The position numbers and the translations under genes are program-made. From Dryas octopetala (lineage: Eukaryota; Streptophyta; Magnoliopsida; Rosales; Rosaceae): DNA of 64,000 bases. The first letter of the stretch is position 1. Every line of letters starts with the position of its first letter. Below, one piece after another: positions 13,059 to 22,995 of this stretch. The notes beneath the pieces were generated by a model that saw only the letters and a program-made list of their open reading frames with translations, did no database searches and had not been told where the DNA came from. The DNA lies in NCBI GenBank assembly GCA_963921425.1, contig OY992840.1, positions 14,734,621 to 14,798,620 on the forward strand, given 5' to 3'.

Positions 13059-13321
13059 TGAGTCACTGAGTTTCATTTGTATCCTTAGAACCAAGGATTG
13101 AGTTTATATAATATTAGCCAGTGGTTATTAAAGAGGTCTTGTACCGTTTCTAGCAGGAACAAAAATTGAGTTGTGCTTCCAACTTCTAATTATATTTTGA
13201 ATAAACAAAAAATTAGATAAAAGTTCCCCACTCCCACATGATATTTTCAGGAAATATCATGTTATATGAGAGCCATTTTGTTTGTCCACTTTTATTATGT
13301 GTTAATTGTTTATTTATTAAA
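13059..13321. other. 3' flank of argininosuccinate synthase
   Basis: Probable 3' UTR and spacer. AT-rich, with no frame or structure I can support. It ends in the 9-base target duplication of the next element. Confidence 0.3.
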
Positions 13322-13699
13322 GAGTTAATTACATTTACACTTGTGAGGTTTTTCGTCATTTCACATACACTCCTTAGGGTTTCAATAATTATACATACAC
13401 TCCCTGAAGTTTTAAAACTGTTGCATATAACCTCTTACAAAAGAAAATAAATAAATAAATAAATAAATAAAAAAGAAAATATTTGTATTCAGATTGGATC
13501 TTACACCTTGAATAATCTTATTAGGCTATTTAATCCCTTAGCATGCTTTTTTGCATAATTTCTCATCATTCTTGTCTCACTATAGGGCGTTATATGTAGC
13601 AATTTTAAAACCTCAGGGGGTGTATGTGTAATTATTGAAACCTCAGGGGTGTATGTAAAAAGACGATAAACCCTCAGGGGGTGTAAGTGTAATTAACTC
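13322..13699. mobile_element. Mutator-like foldback MITE, family A copy 2
   Basis: The ends are GAGTTAATTACATTTACAC and, on the other strand, GAGTTAATTACACTTACAC. Arms rich in CCTCAGGGGGTGTA / TACACTCC words nearly meet in the middle. The perfect 9-mer TTTATTAAA flanks both sides (13313-13321 and 13700-13708), a Mutator-type duplication. An AAAT microsatellite occupies the loop. It is the same family as 2541-2901, judging from ends, arms and the CTGTTGCATATAACC segment. Confidence 0.8.
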
Positions 13700-13710
13700 T
13701 TTATTAAATA

Positions 13711-14231
13711 GGTTAATTTCAATTTAGTACTTCAAGTTTGTTTTAAATTTTAATTTAGTACTTCATGTTTAAAATTTTTCAATGTCATGACTCATATCTC
13801 ATTTTTTCAATTTGTTGCAATGTTATACCTCCGTCAGTATGACTGTTAAAGAGATCTGTTAAAAACTGATGTGACACTTATATGACATTTCTACAATAAT
13901 GACTAGATGTCACGTGTTTTGATAACAAGTCATATCATGCCACGTGGCATAAAAATAATTAAAAATATAAAAACATGACATATGATGCCACATAATTATT
14001 TTTAGATTTTAAATTATTTTTTATGCCACTTGGCATGACGTGTCATGTTGTCAGATCACGTAATATCTTGTTAGCATTGTGGGAGTGCAATATCAACATT
14101 TAACAGATCTTTTAACGAAGGTATGACATTGCAATAAATTGAAAAGATGTAATATGACATTGCAAAATTTAAAAAATGATGTACTCAATTGAAATTTCAA
14201 GCAAACTTGAGATACTAAATTGAAATTAACC
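13711..14231. mobile_element. Foldback MITE abutting the previous element
   Basis: GGTTAATTTCAATTTAGTA opens the element and its reverse complement closes it. The arms match imperfectly for roughly 150 bases (TTTGTTGCAATGTTATACC against TTTATTGCAATGTCATACC). The centre repeats CACGTGGCAT / ATGCCACTTGGC words. I could not find a convincing target duplication, and its left end lies two bases beyond the duplication of the neighbour. The right end lies only about 130 bases upstream of the next start codon. Its termini resemble those of the larger element at 37705-39528. Confidence 0.65.
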
Positions 14232-14360
14232 CTTAAAACTTGGCCTGGTCCCACATACACGTGGAAGCCAACTGTAACTCCCGCTCTAAACTCTCACTCA
14301 CTTCACGGTCTCTCAGTCTCAGCCTCTCACACCAACTAACTCTCCCTCCCTCCCTCTGCC

Positions 14361-16646
14361 ATGATCGTACTACGTCGTTTGACTTCCACCGCCGCCGTAG
14401 CCTCCGTGCCGCCTCTGTGCCGGCTTCTGCGGCTCACTCTGAGCCGATTTTCCACCGCCGCGGCGGCTCAGCCGCATCTCGATTACGACTACTACTACTA
14501 CAACCACCGAGCTGAGCATGCGCCGCGCCGCGATCAACTCGCCTCAGCTCCAATGGCGGACACGGACGGCTCGGTCCCTGTGAGAGGAGTGCAGTGGGCG
14601 TTCATAGGCAGCCCCATCGCCAAGAAGCACGTGTACGCCGAGAGGCTCTCGAAGCTTCTAGAAGTGCCTCACATTTCCATGGCCAGCCTCGTCCGTCAAG
14701 AGCTTAACCCTCGCTCTTCGCTCTACAAGCAGGTCTCGATTCTTTCTTTGCCTTCTCTCTCCATTTGTGTTCTCTCTAGGGCTTCTGTATTTTGATGTTT
14801 TGCTTGTTGATGTTCTTTGCTTGGACGAAGAATTAGGATCATTTGCTTTGGGAATTTTCATGATTTCGATTCGGTTCTGAAGGTGGTACATTGAACACTT
14901 AATCTGCTTTAATTTTTGTTTGATTTTTCCTTTGGTGGATTAGATTGCAAATGCTGTAAATTGTGGGGAACTTGTTCCGGAGGATATAATATTTGGGTTG
15001 TTATCAAAGAGATTGGAAGATGGGTATTGTAGAGGAGAGAGTGGATTTATACTAGATGGAATTCCTCGCTCACGAATCCAAGCTGTAAGTGTTGCGTTTC
15101 TGAAAATTGATTTTCTATGAATGACATTTTTTTGAATTTTCAATTGTCTGTAGTTTATTGCTAATTTTTTAGTTAATTTAAATCTGTTGTTGTAGCTTGT
15201 AAGTGGTATTATATGAAAAGATTAAGATTTGGGCTATTAATAATGATAGTTTCTTTGTTGATTTATTATATTGCTTGTCATGTGTATAAGAGAATAATGA
15301 AAAATTTTGATCCATTTTTCTGCATCTATGAAATATGCCAGATGAGCAACTTCTGTCCAATTTATTTATAATTTTTCTTTGTGGAAGGATCCACTTAAAA
15401 AGATCAACAAGATAAATGGCCTTTTCTAAAATTTAAAAGGACGAAATTCGAAACCTAACTGTCTTCTAGGGACAAAAAGTATGGTTGCATGTCGACATAT
15501 TTTTTTAGACAGGGTGATGTTTGGACTTTGGGCCTCATAATTATGTCATTTGAGACCAACTAAGCTGTATTCTTTTATCTCAGGAAATTCTTTCCCAATT
15601 TGTTGAGATTGATCTAGTTGTGAACTTCACATGCACAGAACACTGCTTGGTGGAACACGAAAGAGGTAGTATCTATTTCATTGCTTTGAATGTCATGATT
15701 TGAGCAGCCACTACCTTGGTACAAACTTTAAAATCCTCCACTCCTTATGCAGAAAGTGTCTGGAGGGAAAAACTCAGAGTCTTTGCTGAGCAGGTAGTTC
15801 TCAAGTCTCAATTCTCCTTGGCTCCTAATTTTAAACGTGTCCTGTCATTGTATTGTTCATTTTTCTTATTTGGTTTTGCTTCTGCTTTTGGTCCATGCAA
15901 TAGTTTATTTTTTATTTTTCAATCCAATAGAGAAATAGGACTATGAAGGACCACCAATTTTCATTGATGAGAAACGTTTTGATAGTATTATCTCCTCTAG
16001 CTGTGTGAGTGTGAACTGGGTCTAGGTCTAGCAAAGGCAGCACTCAGACCATTTTTAAAAATTTGTTCCTTCTTTTAATGGTTCCCTTTAGTCAACCCCT
16101 TGGGAAAGCATATTTAGCGATACAAAGTTTCTTGTTGTTCAATCCCTTACCCTTGATTCTTTAATTCTACAAGTGCCTTGTTGCCATCCATTAAGACTCA
16201 ATTTGTTGTTAGGAATAGGCTGTTCTGATGCATTTATTGATGAATTGTTATATCTCTTATGCATGATGCACTATTTCTAGGGGTTGGGATTCTGAAAAGG
16301 TTTTGTTTCATTCATTGGAGACCGACAAAGTGACAGGAAAAAATGAAAAATAATCAACGGAGGTTGAGCTAATGCACGGTCTTATGAGCATTGATGTTAT
16401 TCTGCTAAATTATGTTATTTATGGGATAGCGCTAGCATCAGTGCCATATTACATTATATATTCTTATTATAAAAGCAGAAACTGGGATGAGTTTTGTGAC
16501 CATTTTCTGTTCTCTCTACCTAGAGTAAGGCACTAGAAGATTACTACAAGAAAGAGAAAAAGCTTCTTGACTTTCAGGTCAGTGGTGCACCTGGGGAAAC
16601 TTGGAAGGGGCTGTTGGCTACGCTACATCTACACTCTTCACTGTAG
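14361..16646 (+). CDS. Divergent organellar adenylate kinase (ADK7-like)
   Basis: Five exons give 251 residues: 14361-14732, 14944-15084, 15584-15666, 15757-15793, 16524-16646. An N-terminal extension of about 70 residues, rich in R, S, L and A and low in acids at first, suggests mitochondrial or plastid import. The adenylate kinase core follows: WAFIGSPIAKKHVYAERL in the P-loop position, SMASLVRQEL, and GFILDGIPRSR, the AMP/adenylate signature. The C-terminus is the family's KKLLDFQVSGAPGETWKGLL. The P-loop lacks the usual GxxGxGKGT pattern and no zinc or lid segment is present, so ATP use by the normal mechanism is doubtful. The exon 3/4 junction is uncertain: the donor after 15666 leaves two bases, which fits an acceptor at 15756 but not the more obvious one at 15752. 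Confidence 0.8.
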
Positions 16647-18400
16647 ACTTTGTGCTCTAAGTTTTGACTTCATTGTATATAAGAACAGTTGGAATTGCAG
16701 GGTAGGGTAGGAGCCTTCTGTCTCAGCATAATTTTGTAATATACCAGTTATATAGCAAGCAATCTTGTAACAACTTCATTGGTATTAGGATGAGTATATG
16801 ATAGGAGGATAATTGAAAACACATTGACATGTATCTTATTGATAACTTTCATCTTGTACATGAACTATTTCTCATTTTCAGAAATTTTATTTTCCTTCAT
16901 TTTAGTGTACATAAATTGTGCTTTAGATAATTGATTATCATTCAGATAACAAAGGGTAGCATTATTAGTTTTTTTGTTTTTTTAGTGTTGGCAATTCCCT
17001 TACACCATTAGCAGCTGCACCTTATTTAGTGTCTATCAAATGAGAATTTGAGAAGTTTGCTAGACAATCATTTGACAATTCATGATTTGCAACTTAAATA
17101 ACAGGTCTTTGAAACAAATAAAGTATAAATGGGCTCATACCCAAGTAGTTAAAGTAATGCTGATTTCACAGAAAATATGTATGATTCTTTGAGACTCAGG
17201 CTCATTCAAAATGGATGCTTCAGCAATGAAGTTGAGTTTTTAGGATTCATGTCATCGGTCCCATGACATGAGAAAAATGCAAGCATGAATTTTTTTTTTT
17301 TAACTCAATTACTTCTCTATGGCTATTGACTAAAATTTTTGGAGGAAACTAAATAGATTGACAACAAAAGCTTCTACACACACGTGCGATTAATCAATGA
17401 TAGAAGTATTTGTTGATTTTCTATCTTTCTATTTTACATGGTTTTCCAATTCCATACATTCCGAAGGATTATAAAACTTGTAATGGTTCATTAAGAAGAA
17501 AAATGAAAATCGAAGTATTTCCCTTATTTTCTTTTTGAACATCAACTTTCTTGTCAAACCAATCATGTATCTTCATGTGTTGTAACATTAATTCAATCTC
17601 AATTCTTCCATTCACTATCCTCTTTTTATATGAATCCACAGCCTAGCAAACATCATTCATATATATATTTTTAGGATTCAAATTATCGATATTACATTAA
17701 TCTAGATAAAGATGCAAAAAGGGAAGATAATTGTAAAGGGAGGAAGAAGGTTAGGAGTTGCAGTCACATTATTTTCGAGAAATTTGAAGAGACTCTAGAA
17801 AAATGTAAAAAAATAGGAGAAACTCTAGAAAATATTTCAAAGCAAATCGATAGCAATTAATATCATGATGAAATGTATGTATGACCCTAAAATAAATGAT
17901 GAAATTTAGGTACAAATATAATTATAGTTCAAGAGGATCAACTAATGACTATTTAGTCTAATAGATGAGACTCAAATTTTTTTTGTCGGAATAGATTCTG
18001 AATTGATTAATAATAGTAATAATAAAAAGGAGACTTAAAGTATAATGCATTTTATGAGTTTTTCTTAGACTAAAACCGGTAGTGATTTAGAATTTTTAAT
18101 TAAGTCTTTTTATTTTTCTTCTTTGACGGCTTTATGTTAGGTTTTAACTCCAAAATTTTATCAAAGTTAAAATCTAACATGCAACATCTACAAAGCCCAC
18201 TCTATACCTTAGGAGAGGAAATACCTTTCAAATAGAGGAAAATACCCTTCAAATCAGAAAAAGACTTTATTATGAATTAAAAGAATATTCTTATAAATTT
18301 TAAAATAACTCGATCTTCATTTAAAAACTGTTTTTCTAAAAGTACTAAATCTAATTATCTCTAAAAAAATGATCAATGATTACAAAATAATACAGTATAA
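16647..18400. other. Intergenic DNA between ADK7-like and MAK16
   Basis: About 1.75 kb of AT-rich sequence with no convincing frame, repeat arms or RNA gene. The first few hundred bases are probably the 3' UTR of the upstream gene. I see nothing else. Confidence 0.3.
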
Positions 18401-18408
18401 ATGGCCTC

Positions 18409-18576
18409 AGCCCATTTTAAAGAAAGTGTCTAAGTAATGCTCAGGTCCAGGCCCAGGCCCAGGAGCATTCTCTCTTCTCATTCTCAAGCTTTTTTTGTTT
18501 TTTCTCTTATTCGAACTTTCGAAGTACCTATACTCTAAAACCCTAACTCGCTCCATTTTTCTCAAAAACCCTAAAC
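18409..18576 (+). promoter_or_regulatory. Site II and telo-box elements before MAK16
   Basis: AGCCCA at 18409 and two tandem GGCCCA at 18450-18461 read as site II elements (TGGGCY on the other strand). Telo-boxes AAAACCCTAA follow near 18537 and 18565, in the probable leader. This pairing is well known upstream of plant ribosomal-protein and ribosome-biogenesis genes, where it drives expression in dividing cells. Confidence 0.65.
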
Positions 18577-18629
18577 TTCTCTCTCCATAGAAATTAACCC
18601 CAGCAGAAATTGAAAGGTTTTGATTAAAA

Positions 18630-21129
18630 ATGCAGCACGACGAGGTCATATGGCAGATTATCAGGCACAAGCACTGCAGCTACATGTCCAAGTATGCCAG
18701 CTTTCTTTATCTATAATCTCCTTTTTTGCCTTTAAATTTTAACAATTTAGCTGATTTCTTGGTTGTTTTTGAATTTGCTAATTGGGTTCTTGTTTCTGTT
18801 TTTGGTAGAATTGAAACTGGGATATTCTGTAGAAACCCATATAACGTTACTGGGATTTGTAACCGGAGCTCGTGCCCTCTGGCTAATAGTCGCTATGCCA
18901 CCATTCGCGACCATGATGGTACTTTGTTTCTCATCTTGCTTATTATGTAACTGGGTCGCTTTACTCAGCTATGGAGATGCAAAAATTTTCCCACCTTCTT
19001 ATCTTTTTGGAATGACTGCATTTTTAGCTGGTTTTCTTCCTTTAACAAAGTAATTTGCTTAAAAATGGTAATATTAATGAATTTTACCTTGGCTCTGCTA
19101 CTGGAAGCTCACGTTTAGCTTCTAGTCAATATGAATTTACTTAAATTTTTTACTTATGCTGATATCAAAAATTTTATTCATACACTACTTGCATTGCTTA
19201 TGAAAACATATGGTTATGTTGTTGTCCTGCAGGAGTGTTCTATCTTTATATGAAAACAATAGAAAGAGCTCATATGCCAAACAAGTTGTGGGAAAGAGTT
19301 AAGTTGCCCAGGAATTATGAGAAAGCACTTGAAATCATTGACAAACATCTGGTAATGAAAATGACCCAACTTTAGCTGTTTCTGATTATTATATGTTAGT
19401 TTTCTTAAAGCTAGAAGTTCTTGAAGTGGTTAATCAGCACGACCTTTATGAATTGACAGATGTACTGGCCTAAGTTTCTTGTACACAAAACAAAGCAACG
19501 GCTGACTAAAATGACTCAGATGCGGATACGCATGAGGAAGCTTGCTTTGAAAACAAGGTTTACAACATCTAATTTTCTAATGCTTTTTGTCCGTGCCATG
19601 AATGTCCACACATCTAATAATAATTATTTATTTTTTAAGAAGTTGCCATGGCTTTAGTACATTAGTTTATTTCATTTGTAATGTTGATATTTACAAAGGT
19701 ATATTGAGCCATTAATGATCATGGAATTTATTTGTGTTGTTTAACAGGGAGAAAATAATGACAACACCAAGGAAAGAGAAGAAAAGAGAAGCTAGAAGAG
19801 AGGAAAAGGCTGAAAAGGCTGCAGTGTTGGATAAGGTTATAACTTATGCTACTGCCACACACTATTAATGAACTAAACCTATATGTTATGTCTGCTATCT
19901 CTCATGAATATTTCCTATCCTTTTGCAGAGCATTGAGAAAGAACTATTAGAACGCCTTAAGAAAGGAGTGTATGGTGATGCATATAGGGATATATATAAC
20001 TACCCTTTTGATAAATACCAAAAAGTTCTGGAAGGGGAAGAAAAGCAGTTGGATACTGAAATAGAAGAAGAAGATGAGGAGGTATTCTTGTACAATCTCA
20101 TCATTGCATTCTTTGGATGAGCTAATATCTCAACTAGTAGTATACTTTGATAATCTAACTCTTGATAGTAAGCGATAGTAAGCTTACGTGAAATTATATA
20201 CTTTGATAATCTAACTCTTGTGCTTGGAACAAGCAGGAACCTGAGATTGAATATGTTGAAGGTTATGATGAACTTGAAGAGGAAGATGATATTGAAGATT
20301 TTGGAGGTCTTGCAATGGATGATTCTCATGCAGATGATGATAATGGTAGAGCTAAATTCTAGTATCTTAACAGAATGTTAGATGGATGTATACGTAGTCC
20401 ATAGTAAATTTGCATAACCCTAGTGTTCATGCTTTATGTGCTAGTCAATTGTGATTATAAAAAACAAAAAAAAGTGCTGTATTCATTATGTGAAAAGTTT
20501 TGGGTGTATATCAGATGTACTCAATGCAGAATCTTAATGTTGCAGTTGGAATGGATGAAGAGGAAGAAGCAGTTACTCGCAAGAAAGGGAGAAAGGAATC
20601 CGCCTTTGCTTCTAGAAAGTTCGAGAAAGATGAATCTGGTTCCAAGTCAAAGAAGCCTAGGGTACTTGTTGAGGTAATGGCTGGTTACATCTTCTATTCT
20701 TCCAGTCGAACTACCTTGTCAGTTATGTCCTAATTAAGTTTTAATCATGTTTACAAGCATGAGATATGAAAATGAATGGTTAAAATTTATCACTTTAACT
20801 AGAAACTAGTGGCGTTAAGACTGATAAACAACGCAATCTTTCATATTCTTATGGTCCCTGTTTGATGTTAGAATATCTCATGTTAAAACTAAGCCAAATC
20901 CTTATGATCTCTCTATTTTCTAGTAATTGAATATTTAAACACTGCACTTTAATACAAATAGTAGCCTTTTTTTTTTTAAAGAAAAAAAAAATATATAACC
21001 AGAAATGTCATATCCCCTATATCTACACAAATATTGTGATCTGTAACTCTTCCCTCTAATCTAAATCTATTCCTTATTTATCAGGTTGAGCATGAGGATG
21101 CTGGGAGTAGGCAAAAGGCAGTTCACTAA
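18630..21129 (+). CDS. MAK16: MAK16, 60S ribosome biogenesis factor
   Basis: Nine exons give 303 residues: 18630-18691, 18809-18918, 19233-19351, 19460-19557, 19748-19835, 19929-20081, 20237-20345, 20546-20673, 21085-21129. The N-terminal L28e/Mak16 domain starts [11 protein letters not shown] and contains the cysteine-rich block [20 protein letters not shown], then [10 protein letters not shown] and the [19 protein letters not shown] helix. The middle is highly basic ([16 protein letters not shown]); [17 protein letters not shown] is a family signature. The C-terminal third is acidic and then lysine-rich, typical of nucleolar assembly factors. MAK16 acts in the nucleolus with RPF1-type partners on early pre-60S particles. 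Intron 6 contains a 56-bp direct repeat. The terminal exon exists twice (see 21226-21270). Confidence 0.93.
20141..20220 (+). repeat. Short direct repeat in MAK16 intron 6
   Basis: The 24-base word beginning TATACTTTGATAATCTAACT occurs at 20141-20164 and again at 20197-20220, a 56-base offset. It looks like a recent local duplication within the intron. Confidence 0.7.
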
Positions 21130-21225
21130 GAGCTTCTGCTTGTTTCATTTGTTTAATCAGTAAAAGATATGCTGCCAATAGTTTTCTTCTTGTGAGGTTG
21201 GGCCACCTATTTTATCACAAATCAG

Positions 21226-21270
21226 GTTGAGCATGGAGATACTTGGGATGGGCAAAATGCACTCCAATAA
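21226..21270 (+). other. Duplicate copy of the MAK16 terminal exon
   Basis: About 140 bases containing the last exon of MAK16 and the start of its 3' UTR are repeated in tandem. The second copy keeps a TCAG acceptor (21222-21225), the same phase, and an open 14-codon exon, VEHGDTWDGQNALQ plus stop. The first copy reads [14 protein letters not shown]. The downstream words GAGCTTCT-CTTGTTTC and TTCTTGTGAGGTTGG also recur. If spliced from exon 8 it would give an alternative C-terminus of equal length. Whether it is used cannot be seen. Confidence 0.6.
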
Positions 21271-22870
21271 GAGCTTCTCCTTGTTTCGTTTGTTTATGTG
21301 TAAGTGATGCTGGCAACCCTGTTCTTGTGAGGTTGGCCGTCGATTTCTTCACAAAGCTGCTGCTCTAGGAAGGATCTTGCTAATGGGGACTGAGTTTTGC
21401 AATGGCTTTTTTGGTCTTAAGTTATGAAAGTTTTTGATAGTTGAACATTTGATTATGGTAGAAAGATAATTTGTTATTTTTATTTATATGAAACCAATAT
21501 TACGAGCTTATTGTTGAAAATTGTGTAGTTGCTAACTTTGAGTTTTAAGAATCTCCCATCTTGTCTTCTGTCTTTTCTACCTATGTGAGGATTTAGTTGG
21601 ACTGTATGAGTTGGTAGGACAAGGGATATGGTTACTTAGTCGTTGGTTTTATGGGTTGTAAACCTCTTTGTAACAAAGAAAAACAATTATTTGTTAGAGA
21701 TGGATTTTGTTTTTTCTTTATACAATTGATTTCATATCTTTTTGGATTTTTTTCCTTTTTTTTTTTTTTAATGCCGGTGAAGGGACTGCCCTTGTTATCC
21801 CTTCCAAAATTAAAGTAATGAACGTCCTTATTATTGTGATCGTTTCTTCGCTACAATGCTTCTACTATTATGAGAATTGTACTTGTTAGTCCATTGTTGG
21901 TTCCATGAAAAATTGTCAAGTTCTTACGTGCATCATGAGGATCAAAACCTGTGGGATCAAAACAGAGCAGTGAAAACCTCCCACTCATGGTAGTGGAAGG
22001 ATAACGGGTTGGTGCACTGTCAACCCACATTACTTGGTGGGCGGGCTGAGACCGGTTAAACCACCACCATTTTTTTTTTCTTTTTTTCTTTAAATTTAAA
22101 TTTAGCCTCTGTTTTTCTTTTTCTTCTTCCATAGAAAGTTAGAAACTAATCTCCCATGAATAATTAACGCATACGAAAGAGAAACAAAGTGACAAGAATG
22201 ACCCTTCAGAAGAGTACAAACTTGTACAATTAATTGATGGTAGTCTGAATTAATTAATTGATATTTTAACTCATTGAGATATTTTTAGACTGAATTACAC
22301 CCCATTTGATGGTAGCCGAGATGGTGGTGGATTGTACATGATGGTGGAGACAATGATCGAGATGGTCTTGATCACATTTCGACCTCCATTTTGACCACAA
22401 TCATAGGAGGGCAATTTGATCTAGGAAAAAGTTTAGAATGCATTAAAATCCGTAATTTGATGAAAACCCAAATTCTTATATGACCTATATTCTCAAATAT
22501 GATTGTAAGTCTCGTTATATAAACGTGAGTACTCTTACTTACATATTGTTAGAGAAATGAGTCGCGTGTCACCATGACATACATACAATAATTAATTTTT
22601 CTTACAAGGTAATAGCAGACAATTACTAATTAATTAAACATGAAAGTGTACGACTTTACGTCCCTGAATTGGTCTTAACTCTTAAGCCTATGGGTTCAGT
22701 TGGAACAGCATGTTCAGTTCTATGTTAGTTAGGTGGCAGCTTAAACCCATATACGTACGTATATACCAGACTCCTAATATTATGGTGATCCATAAAAAGA
22801 TCTCACTTCACCAAAACTGCAGTGATTATTAGATAATAGCAAGTAACAACTTGTCAGTTTGAGGATTCTT
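21271..22870. other. MAK16 3' region and intergenic DNA
   Basis: About 1.6 kb, AT-rich, with T-runs near 21750 and 22070. I find no supported gene. Short reading frames here have no recognisable content. Confidence 0.3.
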
Positions 22871-22878
22871 GTGCATGG

Positions 22879-22887
22879 CTATATAAG
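22879..22887 (+). promoter_or_regulatory. Probable TATA box of the beta-glucosidase gene
   Basis: CTATATAAG lies 109 bases before the start codon, a usual distance for a plant TATA box plus a short leader. The flanking repeat of AAGAAAAGCTACTG follows it. Confidence 0.5.
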
Positions 22888-22995
22888 AAAAGCTACTGTC
22901 ATTGTGCAAGATTGCAATGTAAGAAAAGCTACTGCATGTTTAGTCTGATAATATTTATTAAAAAAAAATAAAAAATTAGATTACTGGAGGAGGTC

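Noticed and set aside
21900-22070. Possible small gene or tRNA-like segment with GGGCGGGCTGAGACCGG
   Set aside because: No cloverleaf could be folded by eye and there is no coding frame with conserved content.
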